NCBI RefSeq assembly: GCF_046546515.1
Contig: NZ_JBKHKJ010000024.1
Span: forward strand, 1 to 64,000
Length of the DNA: 64,000 nt
Reading direction: 5' to 3'
Source: Parasediminibacterium sp046546515
GTDB taxonomy: Bacteria; Bacteroidota; Bacteroidia; Chitinophagales; Chitinophagaceae
Part shown: positions 44,357 to 53,425 of the stretch, piece after piece
Layout of the letters: every line of letters begins with the position of its first letter
Position numbering within the stretch: position 1 is the stretch's first letter
Made by a program: the position numbers and the translations under genes
Notes under the pieces: generated by a model
Database searches by the model: none
Seen by the model: the letters and a program-made list of their open reading frames with translations, nothing else
What the model was told of the DNA's origin: nothing

Positions 44357-45256
44357 CTAAATGTTATACTCCTTTTTAGCTGTCTTGATAAATATTTTGT
44401 TCAGGTTGCTGTTCTCACCCATTCGTTGAATGAAATAAAAGCTACGTTCTATATTCAGTCCTTCAAATTCTATACTTACCAGCTCGCCATAGCGCAGCTC
44501 TTTCATTACAGAACGTTGTGGCAAAAAACCAAGGCAATCCGATTCAATGATAAAGTTTTTCAGGGCCTCTGTACCACCTAGCTTCACTTTTACCTGTAGT
44601 TCATTTTCTTTTATGCCGTGCTGTTCCAGTACAGATTTTAAAACTGCCAATGTGCCGCTGCCCCTTTCCCTTAGCGCAATGGGCATTTGGGCAATGTCTT
44701 GTATGGTATAAATCTTTTTTCGTGCCAAAGGGCTTTTGGCACTACAAACGGCTATCACCTTATCAGTGGTAAAAGGCATATAGTCTATGTTAGACAAACG
44801 GCCATTGCCCTCGATAATGCCTAGGTTAATTTCTTTGTTTATCAATGCATTCAATACCGATTCTGTATTCCTGTTCAGCACACTAATATCAATATTCGGG
44901 TACTGTTGGTGGAATTGCGACAATACTTTTGGTAAAATATACAATGCCACTGTGGTGCTTGCCCCCAGTTTTAGCCTGCCCTCTACCTGCATGGCATTGC
45001 TAAGCAAAGATATATCGTGGGCAGTTTGTTCCTGTATGTTTTTTACCTGCAATAGCTTTTCAAACAGCAGGCTACCCACGGCGGTAGGTTCTATATGCAG
45101 CCCCTTGCGTTCAAACAGCTTGGTTTTGTATTCCTGTTCCAGTGCCTTGATATGCTTGCTAATGGCTGGCTGCGATATAAACAACACCGCCGCCGCCTTG
45201 GAAAAACTTTTTTCCTTGGCTACTTGAAGAAACACTTCATGTCTGGTAGAAAGCAT
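44357..45256 (-). CDS. LysR-family transcriptional regulator
   Basis: The protein has 299 residues. The N-terminal winged HTH (about 1-60: FLQVAKEKSFSKAAAVLFISQPAISKHIKALE) is classic LysR, and the effector-binding domain runs from about 90 to 295 (LKLGASTTVALYILPKVLSQF). Closest in feel to CysL/YeiE-like regulators. It is immediately upstream of thrC, so a role in amino-acid or sulfur metabolism is plausible but unproven. Confidence 0.93.
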   Translation of the reverse strand: MLSTRHEVFLQVAKEKSFSKAAAVLFISQPAISKHIKALEQEYKTKLFERKGLHIEPTAVGSLLFEKLLQVKNIQEQTAHDISLLSNAMQVEGRLKLGASTTVALYILPKVLSQFHQQYPNIDISVLNRNTESVLNALINKEINLGIIEGNGRLSNIDYMPFTTDKVIAVCSAKSPLARKKIYTIQDIAQMPIALRERGSGTLAVLKSVLEQHGIKENELQVKVKLGGTEALKNFIIESDCLGFLPQRSVMKELRYGELVSIEFEGLNIERSFYFIQRMGENSNLNKIFIKTAKKEYNI

Positions 45257-45282
45257 GGTGTAAAATTAAAGGATTGTATTTA

Positions 45283-45340
45283 GCCACTAAGGCATAAAAA
45301 CACGAAGAAGCACAAAGAAAAAGAAGTTTAAAGGTTATTT
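45283..45340. repeat. P1 left arm separated from its right arm
   Basis: GCCACTAAGGCATAAAAACAC and a purine tract; the only compatible right arm (GCCGCTTTGAGCC ... TGTGGC) is at 45661-45693. Units X and Y lie between them, so a P1 element may have been split or been used as an insertion target. Confidence 0.65.
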
Positions 45341-45391
45341 GGATACGGGGGCAGAAAAGTTTTTTGCTTTACAGATCTAATGCACAGCATT

Positions 45392-45516
45392 GAGCCGAGG
45401 GCATCGGCATCAAACGGGTATAGAAAATAATCAATCCATAAAGCACATGCGCCCCCCGAAGGAGTCGAAGGGAAGCTATTTTTCGATTACTATAAACGTA
45501 AAATCCCAGTGTGATT
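45392..45516. repeat. Dispersed repeat X, copy 2
   Basis: Inverted relative to copy 1 at 42835-42958. The two copies bracket thrC and the LysR gene. Confidence 0.75.
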
Positions 45517-45544
45517 AAGGTGCATTTATAAAATCGCTCCTCTA

Positions 45545-45648
45545 TAAAATCGAAAAATTCCTACAAAACCGAGATTCATGGCAAATATGCCTGCAAAGCC
45601 CCGAAGAGGTGTTATATACTAGCGATGGGTATAGCCCATAGCCCATCG
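45545..45648. repeat. Dispersed repeat Y, copy 3
   Basis: Same orientation as copy 2 (42979-43080). CGAAAAATTCCTAC, ATGGCAAATATGCC, the GCCCC-GAAG-AGG stem and a GATGGGTATAGCCCAT unit with an extra CCCATAG. It completes the 550-bp gap 45257-45806, in which I see no gene. Confidence 0.75.
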
Positions 45649-45806
45649 GATAAAACAAAGTGTGCCGCTTTGAGCCTTCCTGCCTTTGTGGCGAGAAACC
45701 CCAACTGTTAAAACTACCCCCCTATCCTTAAACTTTGCTTAACCTATTATGTCTGTTAAATACGCACTTATTTATTGCTTTTAACGCCATCAATCATTTT
45801 AATATT

Positions 45807-47858
45807 ATGAAAACATATTCAAAAGTATTCCTGCCCTTATTGGTACTGATTGCCGCCATTGGTATTTTTTCTTCCTACACCACATCCGAGCAAAGCATGA
45901 ATTCGGCTAAGTTCCCTTACAAAAAAGCAGGGCTTACCGACAAGCAGGCTGCCGCCCACCTGCTTAGCCGTTTTACGTTTGGGGCTACGCCAGGCCAGGT
46001 GGATGAAGTAGCTAAAATAGGCGTGGAAAAATGGTTTGAGCAACAACTTGAAGCCAGCCAGCCCGATGATTCGCTCTCCGCAATGTTGAACCCTTACGAA
46101 ACGCTGTCCATGGACAATACGCAGATTGTCAATATTTATCCTCAAAACAACAATGTTACCCTAAAAATGGCTATAAAAGATGGCTATATTAAATCAGACT
46201 CTGGGCAGTTTGATAAAAAAGAATACAGGCCGCTACTAGAGGCATATATGAAGGAAAAGGGCTTGAAGCCATCTGGTGAACTATTCCGCCAGTTAATTAA
46301 CCAGAAAATATTGCGCGCCGCTTATAGCAACAACCAGCTAAAAGAGGTAATGACTAGCTTCTGGTTCAACCATTTCAATGTGTCGCTCACCAAAAACGAG
46401 TGTGGCCATTATATAACGGTATATGAAAAAGATGTACTGCGGCCCAATGCCCTTGGCAACTTCGGCACCTTATTGCTGGCAACTGCCAAATCGCCTGCTA
46501 TGCTGGCTTATCTAGACAATTTCCGCAGCGTAGCCAGCGAAGGCAACGGCAACACGGAAGCAGGTGCTAAAAGGCTTCGTGAACTGTATGCGCAGCAACT
46601 GATGATGAACCAAACCGGCGACACAACGGGCAGGTATAAAGAAATAATGGATAAAATTAAAAAAGCCAAAAACGCACAGGGCTTGAATGAAAACTATGCC
46701 CGTGAGGTGATGGAACTGCATACATTGGGCGTGGATGGCGGCTATACGCAAACGGATGTAACCAATGCCGCAAAAGTACTTACTGGCTGGACCATATACC
46801 CCATGCACGATTATTATGGCGGGCAGCAAGCCATTAAAAAAATGATAGAAAAAGTAGGCGAGGAAAAATTGAAACAACAAGGCTTTGTACACGATGGCGA
46901 TTTTATGTTTACCGTAAACAAGCACGATAAGACAGAAAAAGTAGTATTGGGCAAAACCTTCCCTGCTGGCGGTGGCTATGATGAAGGGGTGAAACTACTG
47001 GATATATTGGCGCACCATACTTCAACTGCACATTTTATCTCTAAAAAACTGGCAGTGCGTTTTGTGAGCGACAACCCACCACAGGCATTGATAGATAGGA
47101 TGGCAAAAACGTTCTTAGACAAGGATGGCAACATAAAAGAAGTATTGATGACAATGGTAAAATCGCCAGAGTTTTGGGCAGCGGATGCACTAAGGGATAA
47201 AATAAAATCGCCTTTTGAGTTGACCATCAGCACCGTGAGGGCATTGAATGCAAAAGTTACGCAGCCTTACCAATTGTTCAACTGGATCAATAAAATGGGA
47301 GAGAAAATATATTACTACCAAGCCCCTACTGGTTTTCCAGACAAGGCACAATATTGGATCAATACAGGCTCCTTACTTAGCCGCATGAATTTTGGTTTGG
47401 CAATGGCTTCTCAACGGATACCAGGTGTTACTTTTAGCCTTGTAGGGTTGAACAACAACCATGAGCCAGAAAGCGCAGAAGCCGCATTGGCAACTTATTG
47501 CAAGCTCCTGATGCCCGAAAGGAAGGTAGATGAAACTGTAAAGAGGCTCCAACCACTAATCAATGATCCCCAGTTGCACAAAAAAATAGATTCTGCTGCA
47601 AGCAAAGCAATGTCCATGGCACCGCCGCAAGAGCCGCAATCGATGACCATGAACAGTGGGGACGACATGATGATGAGCAATGGTGATGGTGAAGGAACCG
47701 CGCACGACAAAAAACGGTTATTAAAAGAAAAGCCTGGCAAGAAAAAAGTGCCCGATTACACCATCCAGCAATTAATGGCCATGAATGCGGGGAACAATAC
47801 TATGCTCTCGCAAGTAACGGGCATTATCATTGGCTCGCCAGAATTTCAAAGACGATAA
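45807..47858 (+). CDS. Secreted DUF1800-family protein
   Basis: The protein has 683 residues from ATG 45807; the 24 upstream codons of open frame lack a plausible signal. The signal peptide is MKTYSKVFLPLLVLIAAIGIF. The DUF1800 core follows: AAAHLLSRFTFGATPGQVDEVAKIGVEKWFEQQL, then SFWFNHFNVSL, NENYAREVMELHTLGVDGGYTQ and a C-terminal Met-rich, Asp-rich low-complexity region (about 610-640). DUF1800 proteins are usually paired with DUF1501; their biochemical role is unknown. Confidence 0.93.
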   Translation: MKTYSKVFLPLLVLIAAIGIFSSYTTSEQSMNSAKFPYKKAGLTDKQAAAHLLSRFTFGATPGQVDEVAKIGVEKWFEQQLEASQPDDSLSAMLNPYETLSMDNTQIVNIYPQNNNVTLKMAIKDGYIKSDSGQFDKKEYRPLLEAYMKEKGLKPSGELFRQLINQKILRAAYSNNQLKEVMTSFWFNHFNVSLTKNECGHYITVYEKDVLRPNALGNFGTLLLATAKSPAMLAYLDNFRSVASEGNGNTEAGAKRLRELYAQQLMMNQTGDTTGRYKEIMDKIKKAKNAQGLNENYAREVMELHTLGVDGGYTQTDVTNAAKVLTGWTIYPMHDYYGGQQAIKKMIEKVGEEKLKQQGFVHDGDFMFTVNKHDKTEKVVLGKTFPAGGGYDEGVKLLDILAHHTSTAHFISKKLAVRFVSDNPPQALIDRMAKTFLDKDGNIKEVLMTMVKSPEFWAADALRDKIKSPFELTISTVRALNAKVTQPYQLFNWINKMGEKIYYYQAPTGFPDKAQYWINTGSLLSRMNFGLAMASQRIPGVTFSLVGLNNNHEPESAEAALATYCKLLMPERKVDETVKRLQPLINDPQLHKKIDSAASKAMSMAPPQEPQSMTMNSGDDMMMSNGDGEGTAHDKKRLLKEKPGKKKVPDYTIQQLMAMNAGNNTMLSQVTGIIIGSPEFQRR

Positions 47859-47959
47859 TTCTTTAGTTATGAGTCATAAATTATAAGTTATAAATTTTAA
47901 CCTATAATGATAAGTAAAAACTCATAACTAATAATTCATAACTCATAATTATTTACACC

Positions 47960-49228
47960 GTGAACACAAGAAGAGGTTTCCTAAAATCAGGTGCTTTGGC
48001 ACTTTTTGCCGCAGGCGTTGGTGGGGTACCCACATTTATAGCCCGCGCGGCCAATAGCGATAAATTAATATCGCCTTACAAGAAAAACAAAAAGCTGGTT
48101 TGCATATTCCAGCGTGGGGCAATGGACGGGTTGATGGCCGTAACACCGTTTACGGACGACAACCTAAAAATAGCACGGCCTACCTTGTTTATGTCGGCCG
48201 CAAAAGGGTCGTCAGCCAATCCGCTGATAGACCTGGATGGCCGTTTTGGCCTTCACCCATCCATGAAAGCCTTTGAGCCGCTTTTCAGGGAAAAAAGGCT
48301 GGGTATTGTACATGCAGTAGGCTCGCCCAATAATACTCGCTCGCACTTTGATGCACAGGACTACATGGAAGCAGGCACGCCTTTCACCAAAAGCGGCAAC
48401 AGCGGCTGGCTAAATAGGGCTATTGGCCTGCTAGGGCATGAAGGGGCTACGCCATTCCAGGCCGTAAGCCTTACCAGCTCTTTGCCACGTTCCTTTTATG
48501 GCGACAATGCCACGCTGGCCATTAGCAATTTGCAGGATTTTGCCATCCAAATGCGGGGCAACCCCATGAGTGCCAACATGGCCTCTAAAAGCTTTGAGGA
48601 CTTGTACGACCAAACATCTTCTTCGCTATTGAGCAAAACAGGCAAGGAAAGTTTTGATGCAGTGAAAATGCTGCAAAAAACAGACACTAAAAATTACAAG
48701 CCTGCAAACAATGCAGTATACCCCGAAAGCCAGTTGGGCAATTCATTAAAGCAAATAGCGCAGCTAATAAAAATGGACGTAGGCCTAGAAGTGGCATTTA
48801 CAGAGTGCGGCGGATGGGACACGCACTATAACCAAGGCGTGGAAACAGGTGTTTTTGCTAGGAACGTGGATGATTTAAGCAAAGCCATTGCTGCTTTCTG
48901 GGCAGATATTTCGGCTTATCAAGATGATGTAACCTTGATGACCATGACCGAGTTTGGCCGCACCGTGAAACAAAATGGCACCGCAGGCACAGACCATGGG
49001 CGTGGCAGTTGCTTGTTTATCCTAGGCAATGATGTAAACGGCGGCATTGTGCATGGCAATATGCCCATATTAACCAAGGAAAACCTGGAAGATGGGCGGG
49101 ACGTGCCAGTAACCACCGACTTCCGCAGTGTTTTCAGCGAAGTGGCAGACAGACATTTGAATATCAATAACGACAAAGTTTTGTTCCCAGAATGGGATGG
49201 CAAAAAAATTGGTGTTATGAAAGCGTAA
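47960..49228 (+). CDS. Tat-exported DUF1501-family protein
   Basis: This 422-residue protein is translated from a GTG. The N-terminus NTRRGFLKSGALALFAAG is a twin-arginine signal. The body begins KKLVCIFQRGAMDGLMAVTPF and carries DGRFGLHPSMKAF, HAVGSPNNTRSHFDAQDYME and TECGGWDTHYNQG, all typical of DUF1501, a sulfatase/phosphatase-like fold family of unknown substrate. It follows the DUF1800 gene by 101 bp, the usual pairing. Confidence 0.93.
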   Translation: MNTRRGFLKSGALALFAAGVGGVPTFIARAANSDKLISPYKKNKKLVCIFQRGAMDGLMAVTPFTDDNLKIARPTLFMSAAKGSSANPLIDLDGRFGLHPSMKAFEPLFREKRLGIVHAVGSPNNTRSHFDAQDYMEAGTPFTKSGNSGWLNRAIGLLGHEGATPFQAVSLTSSLPRSFYGDNATLAISNLQDFAIQMRGNPMSANMASKSFEDLYDQTSSSLLSKTGKESFDAVKMLQKTDTKNYKPANNAVYPESQLGNSLKQIAQLIKMDVGLEVAFTECGGWDTHYNQGVETGVFARNVDDLSKAIAAFWADISAYQDDVTLMTMTEFGRTVKQNGTAGTDHGRGSCLFILGNDVNGGIVHGNMPILTKENLEDGRDVPVTTDFRSVFSEVADRHLNINNDKVLFPEWDGKKIGVMKA

Positions 49229-49236
49229 TGAAAATA

Positions 49237-49399
49237 GCCACAAAGGCACTAAGACTCGAAGCAGCACTAAGAAAAAGAAGGTTAAAAGATACTGATAATA
49301 TAAAATTCCTTCTTTTTTCCTTTCTTTTTATTCCCTTAAAACTTTGTGCTTCTTTGTGTCTTTGTGCCTTCGTGGCAGATTAGCCAAACTTGCACCTGC
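49237..49399. repeat. Full P1 palindromic repeat (best reference copy)
   Basis: Left arm GCCACAAAGGCACTAAGACTC, a purine-rich AAGAAAAAGAAGG block, AT-rich centre, a pyrimidine block, and right arm CTTAAAACTTTGTGCTTC ... GTGCCTTCGTGGC, closed by the boundary motif CCAAACTTGCACCTGC. The two arms are imperfect inverted repeats over about 50 bp. Confidence 0.85.
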
Positions 49400-49452
49400 A
49401 TTATAACATTGTTTTTACTCCTATTCCGCTCTAACCATAACTTTGCTGCCGC

Positions 49453-50421
49453 ATGAATTTATCTATTACAGAAGCAGCCCGGCACACGGTTGCACTAGAG
49501 GCAAATGCTATTGCTGGCCTCCAGCAATTTATTGATAGCGGCTTTGAGGCAGCTGTGAATGCCATATACCACTGCAAGGGCAGGGTCATTGTAAGCGGCA
49601 TTGGCAAAAGTGCCATCGTAGCCCAAAAAATTGTAGCTACATTCAACTCTACAGGTACACCCTCCCTATTTATGCACGCTGCCGATGCAATCCATGGCGA
49701 TTTAGGCATGGTGCAGCTAGACGATATTGTAGTTATTTTGAGCAAAAGCGGCGAAAGCCCAGAGATAAAAGCCATTGTGCCACTGATTAAAAATTTCAAT
49801 AACCTATTGATGGCCATTGTGGGCAACACGGATAGTTTCCTTGCCAAACAATCTGACTTTGTTATCAATACCACCGTAAGCAAAGAAGCCTGCCCAAACA
49901 ACCTGGCACCTACAAGCAGCACAACTGCCCAAATGGTTATGGGCGACGCCATAGCCGTGTGCCTGATGCAGCTAAGGGATTTTGGCAATGAAGATTTTGC
50001 ACGTTACCACCCAGGCGGCAACCTTGGCAAGCGTCTATACCTGAAAGTACAGGATCTTATTGCCAATAACCTTGTACCCAAAGTGCTTCCCACAGCTACG
50101 TTAAAAGAAGTGATTATGGAAATCACTGAAAAAATGCTGGGTGTAACAGCCGTGGTGGATGAAACCGGCAAGGTAAAAGGTATTATAACCGATGGCGACC
50201 TACGCCGTATGCTGGAAAAAAGGGACGACATCAAAAACATAACTGCTGCCGATATTTGCTCCCCCAACCCAAAAACAATTGAACCTTTTGTAATGGCAGT
50301 AGATGCCATGGAGGTATTTGCCTTACACGACATTAGCCAATTGATAGTGGAAACCAATGGTCACTACCTAGGCATATTGCATTTGCACGAATTGATAAAA
50401 GAGGGTATCGGCTACACTTAA
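49453..50421 (+). CDS. kdsD: D-arabinose-5-phosphate isomerase (KdsD/KpsF/GutQ)
   Basis: The protein has 322 residues. The SIS domain (about 35-170) has VSGIGKSAIVAQKIVATFNSTGTPS, HGDLGM and VVILSKSGESPEI. Two CBS domains follow (about 205-320), with GITTDGDL-type GIITDGDLRRML. It interconverts D-ribulose-5-phosphate and D-arabinose-5-phosphate, the first step to Kdo of LPS. It is isolated from Kdo transferase genes in the window. Confidence 0.94.
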   Translation: MNLSITEAARHTVALEANAIAGLQQFIDSGFEAAVNAIYHCKGRVIVSGIGKSAIVAQKIVATFNSTGTPSLFMHAADAIHGDLGMVQLDDIVVILSKSGESPEIKAIVPLIKNFNNLLMAIVGNTDSFLAKQSDFVINTTVSKEACPNNLAPTSSTTAQMVMGDAIAVCLMQLRDFGNEDFARYHPGGNLGKRLYLKVQDLIANNLVPKVLPTATLKEVIMEITEKMLGVTAVVDETGKVKGIITDGDLRRMLEKRDDIKNITAADICSPNPKTIEPFVMAVDAMEVFALHDISQLIVETNGHYLGILHLHELIKEGIGYT

Positions 50422-50482
50422 CTTTTTATCGCCTTTTATCGTCACAAAGACTCGAAAGCACAAAGGGTTTTGAACCCAAAAA

Positions 50483-50911
50483 GGGATGCATTTCAAAATT
50501 TCGTTTTTTTTGTTTTCTATTTGGCAGAAACAGGCCATATTAATTTATTACACAATAAAATCCCTTGGTGCTTGCAGTTCAACAAGCATCCTATATGGGG
50601 GAAATTTGGGATGTCCATGGGGGAATATTTCCCCCATATAGGATTTTTATTTTGGCCTATATATCTATGCAAGCGAATTTTACATTAAAGGAGCAACTGG
50701 GGCATCTTTGCCTTGCCTCCCGAATCGGATGTTAGTTGGCTTGGGAAAATGATAATTCACTATCAAAATCTTTTCAGTTTCTTATCAATAAATTATCATT
50801 CTAATATCATAAAACTATCATTCCATTATCAATAAACTATCATAAAATTCACTTTTATTATCATAAAAAATGAGGCTTTAAAAAACATAAACACCTGAAT
50901 ATCAATGAGTT
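50483..50911. repeat. Long dispersed repeat, copy B (about 429 bp)
   Basis: Aligns end to end with 6879-7295. Its hairpin has perfect 18-bp arms, ATCCTATATGGGGGAAAT at 50588-50605 and its inverse at 50627-50644. It lies between kdsD and manC; weaker similarity continues to about 51005. P1 half arms lie on both sides (50441-50468 and 51051-51100). No open frame is shared with copy A, so the 763-bp gap 50422-51184 appears non-coding. Confidence 0.85.
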
Positions 50912-51144
50912 AAATACAAAAAAGATAAACACGAAAAAAATAAATCACGGGAAAAGAAGAAAAAATCCATTTCAAATCTTCGCTTAGTTCTTCAATTTTC
51001 CCTCTTTCCTTCTCCCTTTGCTCGTGCATTCGTGGCAATTTTATTTCTTTTTTTCTTCGTGCTTCTTTGTGCCTCTATGTGCTTTCGTGTCTTTGTGGCT
51101 ACGGCCGTGTTAATAATTTAATACCCACCACTATTTTTAACCTT

Positions 51145-51152
51145 TATATTTG
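51145..51152 (+). promoter_or_regulatory. Candidate -7 element of manC
   Basis: TATATTTG, 32 bp before the start codon of manC, fits the Bacteroidota TAnnTTTG -7 consensus; no good -33 element is seen at the right distance. Confidence 0.4.
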
Positions 51153-51184
51153 GTTTTTGAACTTTAAAACAACACAATAGGAAA

Positions 51185-52282
51185 ATGAGTACTGAACACA
51201 ACCCCAATTATTATGTAGCCATCATGGCTGGAGGCATAGGCAGCCGTTTTTGGCCACAAAGCCGCACTGGGTACCCCAAGCAATTTTTAGATATTTTGAA
51301 CACAGGCAAAAGCCTGATACAGTGGACATTTGAGCGCTTTGCCCTCTTTGTGCCAAAAGAAAATATTTATGTAGTTACCGCTGCCGAGTATAGCAGTATA
51401 TGCGCAGAGCAATTGCCCGATATTCACTTGGAAAACATAATTGCCGAGCCTAGTCGCAAAAATACCGCCCCTTGCGTGGCATATATTTCCTTTAAATTAT
51501 TGCAGCAAAATCCTAATGCTGCTTTGATTGTTGCCCCTAGCGACCACATGATTGCCGACACCGCAACATTCATTGACATTTCAAAAAAGGCATTGGACTT
51601 TGTAAGCAAAAACAAAGCATTTGTTACCTTAGGCATACAGCCTACCTATCCTAACACAGGGTATGGCTATATCCAGTTTGACCAGAATGATGATGCAGGT
51701 GATGGCATCTACCGTGTAAAAACATTTACCGAGAAACCCAACCTAGAAATTGCCAAGAAATTCTTGGAAAGCGGTGATTTCCTTTGGAATGGCGGCATCT
51801 TTATCTGGAAAGCACAGGATGTGGTGGATGCGTTTGAAAAATACGATACCGATACATTTGATTTGTTTGATGCAGAAAAACAACACCTGAACACCCCGGG
51901 CGAAAAAGAAGCGATAGACCGTATTTACCCACAGTGCAAAAATGTAGCGGTGGACGTGGCCCTGATGGAAAAAGCAGAAAACGTATATGTTATTCCTTCT
52001 TCTTTTGGTTGGAGCGATTTAGGTACATGGACAAGTGCTTATGACAACCTAGAAAAAGATTCTTTGGGCAATGCCGTTGCCAGCGACAGCACAATTATTA
52101 TAGATGCGGCTAAGTGCATGGTAAGTGCGCCTCCAGGCAAGCTGATTGTATTGCAAGGGCTAGAAGATTACATCGTAATAGACACCCCTGATGCTTTGCT
52201 TATCTGCAAAAAAGAAAAAGAACAAGCCATTAAAGAATATGTAGCCGAGGTAAAACGCAGCAAAGGCGATAAGTACTTGTAG
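51185..52282 (+). CDS. manC: Mannose-1-phosphate guanylyltransferase
   Basis: The protein has 365 residues. The nucleotidyltransferase start VAIMAGGIGSRFWPQSRTGYPKQFLDI (about 11-37) is diagnostic, with SRKNTAPCVAYIS, VAPSDHMI and FTEKPNLEIAK. The C-terminus lacks the isomerase domain seen in the bifunctional form, so this is the short form. It makes GDP-mannose, a likely donor for the GT4 enzymes of the polysaccharide locus. Confidence 0.93.
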   Translation: MSTEHNPNYYVAIMAGGIGSRFWPQSRTGYPKQFLDILNTGKSLIQWTFERFALFVPKENIYVVTAAEYSSICAEQLPDIHLENIIAEPSRKNTAPCVAYISFKLLQQNPNAALIVAPSDHMIADTATFIDISKKALDFVSKNKAFVTLGIQPTYPNTGYGYIQFDQNDDAGDGIYRVKTFTEKPNLEIAKKFLESGDFLWNGGIFIWKAQDVVDAFEKYDTDTFDLFDAEKQHLNTPGEKEAIDRIYPQCKNVAVDVALMEKAENVYVIPSSFGWSDLGTWTSAYDNLEKDSLGNAVASDSTIIIDAAKCMVSAPPGKLIVLQGLEDYIVIDTPDALLICKKEKEQAIKEYVAEVKRSKGDKYL

Positions 52283-52319
52283 GTTGTTTTAAATTTTAAG
52301 TTTTGAATTTTGAATTAAG

Positions 52320-52350
52320 GCAGGGTATCATTGTAGAATGCCCTGCTTTT
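52320..52350 (+). terminator. Terminator after manC
   Basis: Stem GCAGGGTAT / ATGCCCTGC followed by a T run. Confidence 0.8.
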
Positions 52351-52449
52351 TTCATTTTTATTGTCAACATCTTTAAAAAAAACGTTACAACCTTATTGTT
52401 TTATTCTAGATTAAAATTCTAATAAATTTGGTTTCTAAAGAAAAAACTA

Positions 52450-52833
52450 GTGGAGAAAATTACTAAACAAATCATTCAAGATTTTATTTCTACAACTAAA
52501 ATTGACCTACTTCCAACACAGAAAAGGCTATGCCTACCAATTATAAACAGGATGTATAGAAAAATGTCTGCTGGCATTGCATTTTCTGCTATAAAGGTAG
52601 ATGGCAATTTGATTGGCGATGGTCATCATAGATATTTAGCCGCTCTTTTAGCGAACTACCCTATTGAAAAAACACCCACATTTAGTACATCCGCAACTAT
52701 ATTAATAGAATGGGAATCAGTTTTATTTGAAGATGAGGATTGGGATACCACTGCCAAAATAAATATGCTTAATAACCAAGACGCAGAATACAATAATATG
52801 CCAATCTCCCAAATTTTTGATTTATTGAAATAA
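52450..52833 (+). CDS. Small ParB/sulfiredoxin-fold-like protein
   Basis: The protein has 127 residues from a GTG. The phrase GNLIGDGHHRYLAALLANY (about 53-71) resembles the DGHHRxxAA signature of ParB/sulfiredoxin-superfamily nucleotide-binding proteins, but the rest is not recognised. The N-terminal 50 residues are helical and basic. It is 17 bp upstream of a HAD-like gene, so they are very likely co-transcribed and functionally linked. The pairing is what makes it notable. Confidence 0.7.
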   Translation: MEKITKQIIQDFISTTKIDLLPTQKRLCLPIINRMYRKMSAGIAFSAIKVDGNLIGDGHHRYLAALLANYPIEKTPTFSTSATILIEWESVLFEDEDWDTTAKINMLNNQDAEYNNMPISQIFDLLK

Positions 52834-52850
52834 GGTGTATTTTTGTTAGG

Positions 52851-53315
52851 ATGTTGATATTTTTAGATATAGATGGCGTACTGGTACCTGCAAAAGGTTG
52901 GAAAGCCCCCGAATTGCTAAATGATGGATTCCCTGCATTTAGTAACAAGGCTACCCGTACCCTTAAGGATTTGATTTCGGAAGATACCACTTTTATGCTT
53001 ACAACTTCCCATAAATCAAATTATACTATTGAGGAGTGGAAAGCTATTTTTAAAAAACGTGGCATTGATATTCACAACATAAAACCCCTTGAAAACAATA
53101 TAAATAACCTCAGCAGAAAAGATGAAGTTGTAAATTGGTTCAATGCCAATAAAACAACTGAAAACTTCATCATTATAGATGATGATAAATCTTTAAATGA
53201 GCTTCCTGATTTTTTAAAGAAAAACTTAATATTAACCAGCCCACTTGTTGGCCTTACAGATGAGCATTTAGAAGATGCAAGAGCTATTTTAAATAAAGGC
53301 TTACAAGTAGTTTAG
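52851..53315 (+). CDS. HAD-like phosphatase-type protein
   Basis: The protein has 154 residues. It starts MLIFLDIDGVLVPAKG with the HAD motif I DxDG, has a Ser/Thr motif II (FMLTTSHKS, about 41-49), a motif III Lys in NNLSRKDEVV and an acidic motif IV FIIIDDDKS (about 103-111). The pattern recalls the HAD domain of Swiss-army-knife RNA-repair proteins (single-domain HAD with this motif I spacing). Partner of the upstream ParB-like protein; substrate unknown. Confidence 0.78.
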   Translation: MLIFLDIDGVLVPAKGWKAPELLNDGFPAFSNKATRTLKDLISEDTTFMLTTSHKSNYTIEEWKAIFKKRGIDIHNIKPLENNINNLSRKDEVVNWFNANKTTENFIIIDDDKSLNELPDFLKKNLILTSPLVGLTDEHLEDARAILNKGLQVV

Positions 53316-53425
53316 TAACCAGTTACCAAACCAGTTAAGCATTTTGCAAATATCCCTCCTTGCCACCCCCTTCTTTGCCTCGACAGAAAACTGTACTTTT
53401 GCAACTTTTAAAGAAAGAAGCAATA

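Noticed and set aside
42835..45648. Composite transposon carrying thrC and LysR
   Set aside because: The bracketing repeats are real but no transposase is encoded, so I report only a repeat-flanked block.
45735..45806. Longer N-terminus of the DUF1800 protein
   Set aside because: The signal peptide begins at the ATG at 45807; the upstream codons spoil it.
50470..50688. 72-codon frame in long repeat copy B
   Set aside because: The corresponding region of copy A has no matching frame; it is a chance frame.
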